A stretch of DNA of 52,339 nucleotides from Candidatus Nanopelagicales bacterium (GCA_023260395.1 JALQVI010000004.1:1-52339); one strand, 5' to 3'; counted from the first letter of the stretch, positions 38,054 through 47,131 are shown. Numbers and translations are program-made. Notes: generated from the sequence alone by a model not told the origin.

Positions 38054-38659
38054 ATGACTATCACGCCTCAAGAACTTTCACTGGTCATCGGCAGCAGGGT
38101 GCGCGATCGACGAAATGCCATCGGCTCAACTATCGACCAGCTTGCCGAAGAAGCCGGCGTGAGCCGTCGTGTCATCATCAACATCGAACAAGGCGACACA
38201 GTCCCAAACATCTCTACCCTGCTTCGCATTGGCGAAGTTCTGGGCATGAGCCTGCCTGAACTTGTCGACACATCGAGCGCCTCGCATTTAGTTGTCACCA
38301 AAAAGGTCCAAGCGGCTATTTTGTGGTCGAGTCCAAATGGTGGAACAGGTTCGCTGGTCGCATCGACAACAAGTCCCAACCTCGTCGAGCTGTGGGAATG
38401 GCACATGAACCCAGGCGACGAACACAACAGTGAAGCTCATATCTCAGGAACCCGCGAATTGATACATGTCCTTCAGGGTGTTCTTACGGTGAACGTTGAC
38501 AACGATGTTGTTACTTTGAAACCAGGGGACTCGATTTCATTCGCCGGAGATGTTCCCCACTCGTACATCAACCTCGCCCGCAAGCCAACCCGCTTCACTT
38601 TGGCCGTCGTTGAGCCGACAAATAGTGCAAACACTCGCAAAGGTAAAAACAATGCCTAA
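38054..38659 (+). CDS. XRE-cupin transcriptional regulator
   Basis: 201 residues. An N-terminal lambda-repressor-like helix-turn-helix (about 9-68: GSRVRDRRNAIGSTIDQLAEE, given by its ends GSRVRDRR and DQLAEEAGVSRR) is joined to a C-terminal cupin (about 110-190) with ELIHVLQGVLTVNVDN and LKPGDSISFAGDVPHSY. Such regulators sense a small ligand through the cupin. It overlaps the RhtA-like exporter gene by 8 nt, so the exporter is its likely target, possibly with ald. Ligand probably an amino acid; inference from context. Confidence 0.9.
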   Translation: MTITPQELSLVIGSRVRDRRNAIGSTIDQLAEEAGVSRRVIINIEQGDTVPNISTLLRIGEVLGMSLPELVDTSSASHLVVTKKVQAAILWSSPNGGTGSLVASTTSPNLVELWEWHMNPGDEHNSEAHISGTRELIHVLQGVLTVNVDNDVVTLKPGDSISFAGDVPHSYINLARKPTRFTLAVVEPTNSANTRKGKNNA

Positions 38660-39521
38660 CCGTCTGCCAATTCCGGCTTGGACATTGACCCTGACTGCCA
38701 TGTTTTCTGTTCAACTTGGGACAGCTATGTCACTTCCCATGATCAATGAGGTTGGCCCTGCGGGTACGGCGTGGTTACGTCTGACCGCCGGAGCGATCAT
38801 CTTCATCATCATTTCTCGCCCTCGCTTACGTTCAATTCGAAAAAAGGATTGGCCATTTATCATCGCTCTGGGGGTAAACACTGGCCTGGTGACAATTGGA
38901 TTCCTGGCCGCAGTTCAACGAATTCCCTTAGGCACGGCGGTCGCGATTGAATTCCTGGGACCTTTAACGGTTGCAACTTTCAAGAGCCACACTCGAAAGG
39001 CCATGATCTGGCCCGTCATAGCTTTTGCAGGCGTACTCATGATGACTCGACCGTGGTTGGGTGAAGTGAATGTGCTCGGCATTGTTTTTGCCGCTGCGGC
39101 TGCCTTTGGTTGGGGAACTTACATCGTGTTAACAGCACGAATTGGTGATGCCTATGACGGACTCACTGGACTCGCCTTAACAATTCCTATTGCAGCAATC
39201 ACTTCGGCAGCCTTTGGAGTTGCAGCCGTGGTACCTCACTTCAAACTGGCGCTAGTTGGACAGGCATTTTTCTTGGCATTGTTGCTACCAGTCTTGCCGT
39301 TCGCACTAGAACTCATTTCACTTCGCCACATGTCAGAATCTGCGTTTGGAACATTGATGTCGGTCGAGCCTGCATTCGGAACTCTGTTGGGATTAATCAT
39401 CTTGCACCAACAAGCATCTGCGCTTCAGCTCATTGGTGTGTCGCTTGTCGTGTTAGCCGGAGTCGGCTCGCAGCGGATAGACCACGTACATGTGGAAGCT
39501 CCGGAAATCGAAATGGTTTAA
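38652..39521 (+). CDS. EamA-family exporter, RhtA-like
   Basis: 289 residues, ten predicted helices in two EamA repeats. It aligns well by eye with E. coli RhtA (threonine/homoserine exporter): IPLGTAVAIEFLGPLTVA, WGTYIVLTARIG, LPFALELISLRHMSESAFG and TLMSVEPAFGTLLG. Start at 38652 overlaps the XRE-cupin gene by 8 nt. Probable amino-acid efflux under control of the upstream regulator. Its stop abuts that of the convergent Nudix gene with no space for a terminator. Confidence 0.9.
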   Translation: MPNRLPIPAWTLTLTAMFSVQLGTAMSLPMINEVGPAGTAWLRLTAGAIIFIIISRPRLRSIRKKDWPFIIALGVNTGLVTIGFLAAVQRIPLGTAVAIEFLGPLTVATFKSHTRKAMIWPVIAFAGVLMMTRPWLGEVNVLGIVFAAAAAFGWGTYIVLTARIGDAYDGLTGLALTIPIAAITSAAFGVAAVVPHFKLALVGQAFFLALLLPVLPFALELISLRHMSESAFGTLMSVEPAFGTLLGLIILHQQASALQLIGVSLVVLAGVGSQRIDHVHVEAPEIEMV

Positions 39522-40160
39522 CTAGGTTCCACGGACTCGGTCCGTTGCCAATAAGTGGTCGCGCGCTGGCCACGGCGCATCGGCAGGACGTAAAGCGGAT
39601 GGATCTGCAAGCGCAGAAATCAACGCAAGTGCGCCAGTTACCAAAAGGACGTTGGTAACTTCCCCACCCCAAATTCCGTCAAGCACATCCTGCAGACCGA
39701 CCCATCGCGGAGTCATAGATGCTTCTTCATCGGTCGCCTCAGGACGACCATCAGGATGTGCCTCAAGGCCCTGCGCTAGATAGCAGCGGAGAACTTCAGT
39801 TGAACCGCCAGGCGAGTTCGCAAAATCAACTAAGACATTCCATGTTGAAGCAACATAACCCGTTTCTTCAAGCAGTTCACGCTTAGCCGCATCGAGCGGA
39901 TCCTCACCCATCACATCAAGAAGGCCAGCTGGCGGCTCCCACATGACCTTTCCCATTGGGTGGCGATACTGATCAATAAGCAACAGTTCAGCGTGCTCAT
40001 TAATTGCAATAATTCCAACCGCGCCTGTGTGAACAACATAATCGCGATCAAATTCGGAATCGCCGAACTTCACATGGTCTCGACGAACATTCCAGACTCG
40101 ACCTTCAAAGACAGTGTCACGTGAAGTGACTTCCGATTCGAAGATATGGTCAGAAATCAT
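39522..40160 (-). CDS. Nudix hydrolase, ADP-ribose pyrophosphatase type
   Basis: 212 residues. The Nudix box is [20 protein letters not shown] with EETGY following, matching the ADP-ribose pyrophosphatase subfamily (AGLLD...GE form, as in M. tuberculosis Rv1700), and the upstream [19 protein letters not shown] is typical. It probably hydrolyses ADP-ribose to AMP and ribose-5-phosphate. It is coupled to pyrG by an ATGA overlap. Its last base abuts the stop of the convergent exporter gene. Confidence 0.92.
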   Translation of the reverse strand: MISDHIFESEVTSRDTVFEGRVWNVRRDHVKFGDSEFDRDYVVHTGAVGIIAINEHAELLLIDQYRHPMGKVMWEPPAGLLDVMGEDPLDAAKRELLEETGYVASTWNVLVDFANSPGGSTEVLRCYLAQGLEAHPDGRPEATDEEASMTPRWVGLQDVLDGIWGGEVTNVLLVTGALALISALADPSALRPADAPWPARDHLLATDRVRGT

Positions 40161-41782
40161 GCTTGACGAACGATTGCTGCTTCGATTAATCCTGCAAACA
40201 ACGGATGGGCACGTGTTGGGCGGCTGCGCAATTCTGGATGCGCTTGCGTTGCAATGAAGTATGGATGCACGTCAGCCGGCAATTCAACAAACTCGACCAA
40301 GTGATTGTCTGGCGAAGTTCCCGAGAACACGAGACCTGCTTCTTCGAGTTGTGGTCGGTATGAGTTGTTCACTTCGTAGCGATGACGGTGACGTTCTTCA
40401 ATCGTCGACGCACCATAGACCCGCTCTGCAGTACTTCCCGACTTCAACGCTGCTGGATACAGACCCAGACGCATCGTTCCACCCATGTCACGTTCGCCTG
40501 ATACGACGTCTGTTTGCTCTGCCATGGTTGAGATGACTGGATTCTTGGAATTGTCATCAAATTCAGTTGAGCTGGCACCTTCAATGCCGGCTACGTTACG
40601 TGCATATTCGATCACCATGCACTGAAGGCCAAGACACAGACCAAGTGTTGGGATCTTGTTTTCACGAGCGAACTTCAACGCACCGAGCTTGCCTTCGATA
40701 CCACGCACGCCAAATCCGCCTGGAACACAAATGGCATCGACATCACCGAGCGCAGATTTAGCGCCGGCTTCAGTTTCACAGTCATCAGATGCAATCCAAC
40801 GAATGTTGACGCGCGCGTTATTGGCAAAACCACCAGAACGCAATGCTTCGGTGACCGACAAGTAAGCATCAGGTAGATCGATGTACTTTCCGACAAGCGC
40901 AACAGTCACATCATGCTTTGGATGATGAACGCGTTCCAAGAGGTCATCCCACTTGGTCCAGTTCACGTCGTTGGCAGTTAGACCAAGGCGGCGAATCACA
41001 TAAGCGTCAAGACCTTCGGAGTGCAGCACCTTTGGAATGTCGTAAATACTCGGCGCATCAACGGCAGACACAACAGCTTCTTCATCTACGTCACACATAA
41101 GTGAAATCTTGCGTTTAATGCCGTCTGGGATTGGACGGTCAGCCCGCAACACAATTGCGTCGGGCTGGATACCGATACTACGAAGCGCGGCTACGGAGTG
41201 CTGTGTCGGCTTCGTCTTGAGTTCTCCACTTGGCCCAATGTAAGGCAGCAATGAAACGTGCAAGTAGAAAACATTGTCACGGCCAAGTTCATGACGAACC
41301 TGGCGAACCGATTCCAAGAAAGGAAGCGACTCGATGTCACCAACAGTGCCACCAACTTCAGTAATGACTACGTCGACATCTTCGTCTGCCATAGCAGCGA
41401 TACGTGAACGAATTTCATTTGTGATGTGCGGGATGACCTGAACTGTATCGCCGAGGTATTCACCGCGACGTTCTTTTGCGATGACGCTGGAATAGACCTG
41501 GCCAGTGGTTACGTTGGCTGAACCATGAAGGTCACGATCGAGAAAGCGTTCGTAGTGGCCGATGTCGAGGTCTGTTTCGGCGCCATCATTCGTTACAAAC
41601 ACTTCCCCGTGCTGAAACGGATTCATCGTTCCTGGATCAACGTTCAGATACGGATCCAACTTTTGCATCGTGACTCGAAGTCCACGTGCAGTGAGCAAAT
41701 TGCCCAAACTTGAAGCTGTGAGGCCCTTGCCTAAAGACGAAGCAACGCCACCCGTGACAAAAATATGTTTCCGATTACCCAC
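40157..41782 (-). CDS. pyrG: CTP synthase
   Basis: 541 residues from GTG at 41782. The N-terminal synthetase domain has [20 protein letters not shown] and the glutamine amidotransferase domain has the catalytic cysteine in [12 protein letters not shown] and the His-Glu pair in [11 protein letters not shown]. It makes CTP from UTP, ATP and glutamine. The frame also has TTG at 41791. GTG is favoured because TACGCT lies 8 nt before it and the protein begins [12 protein letters not shown]; no ribosome site serves either. pyrG-Nudix order matches M. tuberculosis. Confidence 0.96.
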   Translation of the reverse strand: MGNRKHIFVTGGVASSLGKGLTASSLGNLLTARGLRVTMQKLDPYLNVDPGTMNPFQHGEVFVTNDGAETDLDIGHYERFLDRDLHGSANVTTGQVYSSVIAKERRGEYLGDTVQVIPHITNEIRSRIAAMADEDVDVVITEVGGTVGDIESLPFLESVRQVRHELGRDNVFYLHVSLLPYIGPSGELKTKPTQHSVAALRSIGIQPDAIVLRADRPIPDGIKRKISLMCDVDEEAVVSAVDAPSIYDIPKVLHSEGLDAYVIRRLGLTANDVNWTKWDDLLERVHHPKHDVTVALVGKYIDLPDAYLSVTEALRSGGFANNARVNIRWIASDDCETEAGAKSALGDVDAICVPGGFGVRGIEGKLGALKFARENKIPTLGLCLGLQCMVIEYARNVAGIEGASSTEFDDNSKNPVISTMAEQTDVVSGERDMGGTMRLGLYPAALKSGSTAERVYGASTIEERHRHRYEVNNSYRPQLEEAGLVFSGTSPDNHLVEFVELPADVHPYFIATQAHPELRSRPTRAHPLFAGLIEAAIVRQA

Positions 41783-41830
41783 GGGATACAAGCGTAACTG
41801 CGCAGGTTCTCACTGCCCCACACCGCCCCG

Positions 41831-43516
41831 CTATTCCGCGTGGCGGCGCTCCTTTTCAGCGATGTCCAGGAGCTCATTGGCCAACTGTGCACCTGCCTCG
41901 GAATCAGCCAAACCAGCAAGCATTCGGGCGAGTTCAGTTACTCGATCTGAGTCGGCAACCTTGTGAACAGATGAGTTGTGAACCGATTCCTGGTCGCCGC
42001 GGGCGACCACCAGATGAGTGTCAGCAAAAGCCGCTACTTGCGGTAGATGAGTAACAACTACAACCTGCGAGGTGCGCGCCAATCGTGCCAATCTGCGGCC
42101 AACTTCAACCGCGGCAGCGCCACCGACACCGGCGTCCACCTCGTCGAAAATGAAAGTTTCAATTGGGTCGGCCTCTGCCAACACAACCTGAACCGCCAAC
42201 ATAATTCGGCTTAGCTCGCCTCCAGAGGCACCTTTATTAATTGCCACCCACGGTGCATTTGGTCGACTAATGAGACCTAATTGAATAGCATCCGCGCCAT
42301 AAGGGCCGAGTTGTGTCGGCTCGATGCGAAATTCAACTCGAGCGCCAGACATCGCAAGACCTTCGAGCTCTTCGGATACTTTCGCAGAAAATGATTCTGC
42401 GGCCTTAGTGCGAAGCTTGGTTAATTTTGCAGCTTGTACTTCCAGTGTTGAAGTTAATGAGGCGAGCTCCTCGCGAAGTTGAGCAACCGCATCATCGCCT
42501 CCACTTAATTCATCGAAACGTAACCGTGCTGATTCAACCCACGAAATCAAATCATCTACCTGGCCAAATTCACGACTGATTTGGCGAAGTGCTGCGCGAC
42601 GAGACTCCACAAATGCCAATCGTTCTGGAGAAGCATCGACACGTGAAATGTAATGAGAAATGTCAGCGACAACATCCGAAGCAATGATTTCGAGCTCGTG
42701 CACCCTTTGAGCCAGAGTGGCCAATTCCGAGTCATGGTGCTTTTCACGTTCAAGCGATTTGCGAGCCTGCGAAATACCCAACATTGCTCCAGTATCGCCA
42801 GAATCGTCACCGGCTAGCGCGGCCAAAGCTGACGTTGAAGCGCTATACAACACCTCAACATTCGTAAGTTTGCTTGCCTCTTCGTCCAAGGCGAGGTCTT
42901 CGCCGGCTTGGGGCTTTAATTCATCAAACTGCGCAATGACTCTTGAAATCTTTTCAAGCTCAACTTCCCTTGCATGAGCGTCAGTAGTGAGTAAATCAAT
43001 TCGACGTTCTATTGCGATACGAGCTTCCCAAATTCTTTGATACTCAGCCAAAACGTCTTGGTTTCCACTGAAACGATCCAGAATTAAACGCTGTTGGGCA
43101 CTTTTAGTCAGCGACAACTGTTGGCTTTGGCCATGTACAGCGACCAGGTCTGCGCCTAATTCAGTAACGACTGTTGTTGGGACAGATGCGCCACCGATGA
43201 ACGAGCGACTCCTACCTGTGTCGTTGATTTGCCTGGAAACAATCGCGACATTTCCATCATCGAGAACAGCGCCGGATTCCGTGAGTCTTGCTCCAATATC
43301 GTCGGGCACGACGAGATCAACTTCAACAACAGCTTGGTGGCAACCGGTGCTGATCACAGAAGCGTCGGCTTTACCGCCAAATAGAACTCCAAGCCCACGA
43401 AAAATCATGGTCTTACCAGCGCCAGTTTCACCAGTCAGCACATTGAGCCCTGGTGATAAATCGAGAGTCGCTTCGCTAATGACGCCAAAATTCTTCAGGC
43501 GAACTTGCTCTAACAC
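41831..43516 (-). CDS. recN: DNA repair protein RecN
   Basis: 561 residues, SMC-like. Walker A GETGAGKT at 29-36, a central coiled-coil region, signature GASGGELSRIMLA and Walker B FIFDEVDAGVGG near the C-terminus. RecN acts in double-strand-break repair. The start is GTG, TAAGGT lies 6 nt upstream, and the TAA is the nadK stop codon. RecN is part of the tlyA-nadK-recN block conserved across Gram-positives. Confidence 0.95.
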   Translation of the reverse strand: MLEQVRLKNFGVISEATLDLSPGLNVLTGETGAGKTMIFRGLGVLFGGKADASVISTGCHQAVVEVDLVVPDDIGARLTESGAVLDDGNVAIVSRQINDTGRSRSFIGGASVPTTVVTELGADLVAVHGQSQQLSLTKSAQQRLILDRFSGNQDVLAEYQRIWEARIAIERRIDLLTTDAHAREVELEKISRVIAQFDELKPQAGEDLALDEEASKLTNVEVLYSASTSALAALAGDDSGDTGAMLGISQARKSLEREKHHDSELATLAQRVHELEIIASDVVADISHYISRVDASPERLAFVESRRAALRQISREFGQVDDLISWVESARLRFDELSGGDDAVAQLREELASLTSTLEVQAAKLTKLRTKAAESFSAKVSEELEGLAMSGARVEFRIEPTQLGPYGADAIQLGLISRPNAPWVAINKGASGGELSRIMLAVQVVLAEADPIETFIFDEVDAGVGGAAAVEVGRRLARLARTSQVVVVTHLPQVAAFADTHLVVARGDQESVHNSSVHKVADSDRVTELARMLAGLADSEAGAQLANELLDIAEKERRHAE

Positions 43517-43522
43517 CGTGCC

Positions 43523-43528
43523 ACCTTA
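43523..43528 (-). promoter_or_regulatory. Candidate -10 element for leaderless recN
   Basis: TAAGGT, 6 nt before the recN GTG. The first three bases are the nadK stop codon and no Shine-Dalgarno is seen. Confidence 0.45.
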
Positions 43529-44389
43529 AGAACTGCGCCAGCCGCGCACGGGCAATTCAAATTTCGCAACAAGGCGTTCAGTGAATGGCGTGCTATGGAC
43601 ACGAGCAAGCTTCACCGATTTGGAGTCACGCTGCACGCGAACTGTACCGCCCGCAGCTACCTCGGTCGAACGACGGCCGTCTGCACAAACTACAACTGGA
43701 CCGTTCTCAATTCCAACATTGATTGTTGACGTTGGTGACACCACTAGGGGTCGTGCAAACAATGCGTGCGCACTAATCGGCACGACAAGCAAGGCATCAA
43801 CTTCTGGCCAAACAACCGGTCCGCCAGCACTGAATGCGTATGCCGTCGAACCAGTTGGGGTTGCACACAACAAACCGTCACACGACCATCGCGACAAAGG
43901 ACGATCGTCAATCGAAACCATAATTTCAGCCATGCGCTCGCGCTGGTGTTTTTCGATTGCCACTTCGTTGAGCGCCCAAGTCGACCAGACATCACCGTCA
44001 GGCGAAGTTGTCGTCACAACGAGCGAGGTTCGCTCTTCAACGACAAGGTCAGACGCAGTAACTGCAGCAATAACAGATGCAATGTCTTCTGGCTCGGCTT
44101 CAGCCAGAAAGCCAACGTGGCCAAGATTTACACCTAAAACAGGAACATCGTGTTCGCGCGCGATTTCGATTGCTCGAAGTATCGTTCCATCGCCGCCAAA
44201 GACTATGACCAACTCGCAGCCTTCGGCGTTTGTCGCGCCTTGGATGCCATCCAAACCGATTAATTGTGCATCATCATCTGCACAAAAGACCAAGATGCCA
44301 TTAGCCAACAAGCCCGTGGCAGCTTCGCGGGAAACTTCAAGCGCACGTTGACGACCAGCATGAACAACGAAAAGCACTTTGCGGCTCAT
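43526..44389 (-). CDS. nadK: NAD kinase
   Basis: 287 residues. The catalytic GGDGT motif is at 65-69 with D67, then NLGHVGFLAE, and the second signature CDGLLCATPTGSTAYAFSAGGP (cited by its parts CDGLL and TPTGSTAYAFSAGG). It phosphorylates NAD to NADP using ATP or polyphosphate. It is joined to tlyA by ATGA overlap and followed by recN. Confidence 0.95.
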   Translation of the reverse strand: MSRKVLFVVHAGRQRALEVSREAATGLLANGILVFCADDDAQLIGLDGIQGATNAEGCELVIVFGGDGTILRAIEIAREHDVPVLGVNLGHVGFLAEAEPEDIASVIAAVTASDLVVEERTSLVVTTTSPDGDVWSTWALNEVAIEKHQRERMAEIMVSIDDRPLSRWSCDGLLCATPTGSTAYAFSAGGPVVWPEVDALLVVPISAHALFARPLVVSPTSTINVGIENGPVVVCADGRRSTEVAAGGTVRVQRDSKSVKLARVHSTPFTERLVAKFELPVRGWRSS

Positions 44390-45177
44390 TGCGGACCTTC
44401 CTGTACGGCGTGAACGATGTCTTCGAGTTTTGCGGCCGGCGCATTACGAGCAAGCCACAAAAAATATTCAACATTTCCACTTGGGCCTGGAAGCGGACTT
44501 GCGGTGACACCGCGGGTTCCCAAACCAAGCGAAAAGGCACTTTTGGCAATCTTATTGACTGCATCGATTCGCTGCTCTGGAGAATCCACAACTCCCCCAG
44601 AACCAAGCAGTTCTCGACCAACTTCAAACTGCGGTTTGACCATAAGTAGAGCCTGACCGCTTGGTTTCAACATCTTCTCTAATGCAGGCAAGACGGTCTC
44701 GAGTGAAATAAACGATAAATCAGCCACGATTAAATCGACTTGCTCACCAATCGTTTCTGGAACCAAATGTCGAACGTTGGTGCGGTCATGTACAACTACT
44801 TTGGGATCTTGACTGACTTTCCACGCCAACTGTCCGTAGCCAACATCCACACAGTAAATCTTTGCGATACCTCGTCGCAGTAAGACGTCACTGAATCCAC
44901 CCGTGGATGCTCCAGCATCTAACGCAGTCAACCCTGAAACGTCTAAACCGAATTTATCTAACGCGCCGATTAATTTATGTGCACCTCGTGAAACGTAATC
45001 ATCTTGAACATCGACAAGCACCTTGATGGCAGCATTTTCATCTACTTGCGTTGCAGATTTCGTTGCCAAGATTCCAGCAACTTTGACTTGACCTGAATCA
45101 ATTAAAGTCTGGGCGTGCTCACGACTACGAGCTAAGTGCCGACGCACTAACTCGACATCAAGCCGGCGACGGGTCAC
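44386..45177 (-). CDS. tlyA: TlyA-family rRNA 2'-O-methyltransferase
   Basis: 263 residues. An N-terminal S4 domain (RRLDVELVRRHLARSREHA) precedes an FtsJ-like methyltransferase with SAM motif ALDAGASTGGFSDVLLRRG, and the K-D-K-E set is suggested by SRGAHKL, VADLSFIS, MVKPQFEVG. In mycobacteria TlyA methylates 16S C1409 and 23S C1920 and affects capreomycin sensitivity. ATGA overlaps occur at both ends, with the acidic protein upstream and nadK downstream. Confidence 0.94.
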   Translation of the reverse strand: MTRRRLDVELVRRHLARSREHAQTLIDSGQVKVAGILATKSATQVDENAAIKVLVDVQDDYVSRGAHKLIGALDKFGLDVSGLTALDAGASTGGFSDVLLRRGIAKIYCVDVGYGQLAWKVSQDPKVVVHDRTNVRHLVPETIGEQVDLIVADLSFISLETVLPALEKMLKPSGQALLMVKPQFEVGRELLGSGGVVDSPEQRIDAVNKIAKSAFSLGLGTRGVTASPLPGPSGNVEYFLWLARNAPAAKLEDIVHAVQEGPQ

Positions 45178-45695
45178 TGGCCTGATAAATCAGCCAGCGT
45201 GTCATGCAAACGACGCTGAACGTCTTCAAAAACAGCTACGTGCTCGTCTACGGGCATCGATGAAAGATCAGCAAGACGCGCAATTGCATCATCGACTCGT
45301 GGCTCACCGGTTACCGGCAGGGACATCATCACAACTGTTGGAGCGCTTGGATCAAAATCATTTGAAGAATCTTGCGACTCATCAAAATAGATTTCGCCTT
45401 CATCTTCTGCAAATTCATCTTCTTCAAAAATGTCGTTATCGTCTTCATCCGCGATGACATTTACCGGAGCAGCTTCAAATTCTTCGTCGTCGTCTTCGTC
45501 TTCGTCGTCAAATTCATTATCAGAATCTTCTGATTCGTCGTCACTTGAATCCGTTTGGGCGTGTTGGTCATCCGACAGCGCGTCGATGAAATCATCACGG
45601 TCGTTGACAACATCTTCTTCTTGAGTTTCAACGAAATCGACAGAGTCCGAGCCTACAGTGGCGCCCTCGCCTAATTCGGAAATAAATTCGCTCAT
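45174..45695 (-). CDS. Acidic protein of the tlyA locus, function unknown
   Basis: 173 residues. Residues 1 to about 115 are an extremely acidic low-complexity region with long runs of Asp, Glu and Ser. The C-terminal 45 residues (RVDDAIARLADLSSMPVDEH, then VAVFEDVQRRLHDTLADL) form a helical module resembling the small protein encoded between tlyA and the HAD phosphatase in other Actinobacteria (position of Rv1693). GAAAGG lies about 8 nt before the ATG and it couples to tlyA by ATGA. The acidic arm is unlike the short relatives and may be a flexible tether or cation-rich partner binder; inference. Confidence 0.8.
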   Translation of the reverse strand: MSEFISELGEGATVGSDSVDFVETQEEDVVNDRDDFIDALSDDQHAQTDSSDDESEDSDNEFDDEDEDDDEEFEAAPVNVIADEDDNDIFEEDEFAEDEGEIYFDESQDSSNDFDPSAPTVVMMSLPVTGEPRVDDAIARLADLSSMPVDEHVAVFEDVQRRLHDTLADLSGQ

Positions 45696-45715
45696 TGTGT
45701 CGCCTTTCGTTGCCT

Positions 45716-46747
45716 CTAGCCTACGGCAATGCCACGTTTCGAAAGTTGAGTGGTTGCTTCATCCACTGTGCACAAGCCATTCCATGCGGCCACCAGCATG
45801 ATTCGGATGGCGTCTAAATTGTCACCTTGGCCAATCAATTGCCCACCATCAAAGTGCCATTCATTCAACTGTGCCTGTTCGCCAACAAGTGAAACAGCTG
45901 GGTGTTCGTCGGCCAATCCTGTGGCATCCCATGAAATGTAGGTCGGACGTAGGTCATGCGGAGCATTCAGCAAATCCGTAACAGTCGTGACACCGGAAAA
46001 AACTAAGAGGCTGTCGATCCCAACATTCACGGCGCCTTGGATGTCAGTATCGAGCCGGTCTCCGATAACTAGCGGTCGCTTTGCCTGTGCTCGATCAATT
46101 GATTGTTGCATCAACGGAACTTCCGGTTTACCCGCAACTGCTGTAGGTCGGCGTCCAACAGATGCGGCTAAAGCATTAACCATTGCCCCATTACCTGGTG
46201 CCATACCCCACTGCGTAGGAATAGTGATGTCCATGTTGGTGGCAACCCAAGGAACACCTGAACTCAAAACATGACTCGCTTGCGACAACATTCGCCACGG
46301 CATGTCGGGCCAATAGCCCTCGATGACTCCCGCGTGTGTAGCCTCAACATCTTGGGAAGGCACCAACCCAACTAATTCGACCTCGGCCATAAGGTCACGG
46401 CTTCCAAGTACGAAGATTGAACTTCCCTGTGGAACCAAGGTTGCCAACACTGCCGCGCCGGCTTGAGCAGATGTGACGACATCCTCGGCACGGGCATCCA
46501 GTCCAAGTTCTCTCAAATGGTCGGCTACCGATGACGGTGATCGAGACGCATTGTTTGTGACGTAAGTGAGGGTCATCCCGAACTTGTCGTGCAAACTATT
46601 AATCGCTGGAACAACACCAGGTACTGAATCTTGACCTACATAAATCACGCCATCAAGGTCAAACAATGCAGCGTCATAAACGCTCGCCAATACTTCGCTT
46701 GATTGCTGCAAAGGTGCCATACCTCTAGATTGCCATTGACTCGGCAC
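45716..46747 (-). CDS. HAD-IIA family phosphatase (NagD-like)
   Basis: 343 residues. The HAD nucleophile motif is ALFDLDGVIYVG (D30 and D32), motif II is TYVTNNAS, the cap of the NagD class follows, and motif III/IV are AGKPEVPLM and VIGDRLDTDIQGA. NagD-like enzymes dephosphorylate small phosphosugars or nucleotides; the substrate is unknown. The C-terminus extends about 90 residues past the HAD core. I list GTG at 46747; ATG at 46720 is equally possible. Same position as Rv1692 upstream of tlyA in M. tuberculosis. Confidence 0.9.
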   Translation of the reverse strand: MPSQWQSRGMAPLQQSSEVLASVYDAALFDLDGVIYVGQDSVPGVVPAINSLHDKFGMTLTYVTNNASRSPSSVADHLRELGLDARAEDVVTSAQAGAAVLATLVPQGSSIFVLGSRDLMAEVELVGLVPSQDVEATHAGVIEGYWPDMPWRMLSQASHVLSSGVPWVATNMDITIPTQWGMAPGNGAMVNALAASVGRRPTAVAGKPEVPLMQQSIDRAQAKRPLVIGDRLDTDIQGAVNVGIDSLLVFSGVTTVTDLLNAPHDLRPTYISWDATGLADEHPAVSLVGEQAQLNEWHFDGGQLIGQGDNLDAIRIMLVAAWNGLCTVDEATTQLSKRGIAVG

Positions 46748-46762
46748 CTAAGTCACTTCGCG

Positions 46763-47086
46763 TCATAGTTTTGACAGCGAAGAAATTTCCACCTCGACAC
46801 GACTAGCTACCGATGTGCCTGCTTTCCAAAACCGTCGTCGCATTTCGCCTTGAACTTCCACAATGTCGCCGGGAACAAGAGAGCGAGCTTTTCGCTGCAA
46901 CCCAGCTTTCATCGCAATCAAATCAATAGTGTCTACAGTTGTTTTGGTCGTTGGCTTTGCACGTGGGATAACGATTCGAAACCGCGTAAGTATGGTTTCG
47001 CTGGGTAACTCGATATCCTCGGCAGCGGACGTTACTCGCCCAACAAGATGAACCGAATTTACCCACTCTGAAAATTCTTCTGACAT
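46763..47086 (-). CDS. SSB-like single-stranded DNA-binding protein (paralogue)
   Basis: 107 residues covering one OB fold: NSVHLVGRVTS, TRFRIVIPRAK, DTIDLIAMKAGLQRKARSL, GDIVEVQGEMRRRFW and the basic SRVEVEIS end. It lacks the glycine-rich linker and acidic DDDIPF-type tail of the replicative SSB, so it is the short second SSB seen in many Actinobacteria, thought to serve recombination or stress. GAGGAG lies 5 nt before the ATG. Confidence 0.88.
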   Translation of the reverse strand: MSEEFSEWVNSVHLVGRVTSAAEDIELPSETILTRFRIVIPRAKPTTKTTVDTIDLIAMKAGLQRKARSLVPGDIVEVQGEMRRRFWKAGTSVASRVEVEISSLSKL

Positions 47087-47131
47087 GTGAACTCCTCGAA
47101 ATTAGTAGAGAGATGCACTGTGTCAAAAAGA

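Noticed and set aside
43581..44351. 256-codon open frame on the plus strand opposite nadK
   Set aside because: nadK has its full set of motifs; the antisense frame shows no recognisable domain and follows codon bias of the real gene.
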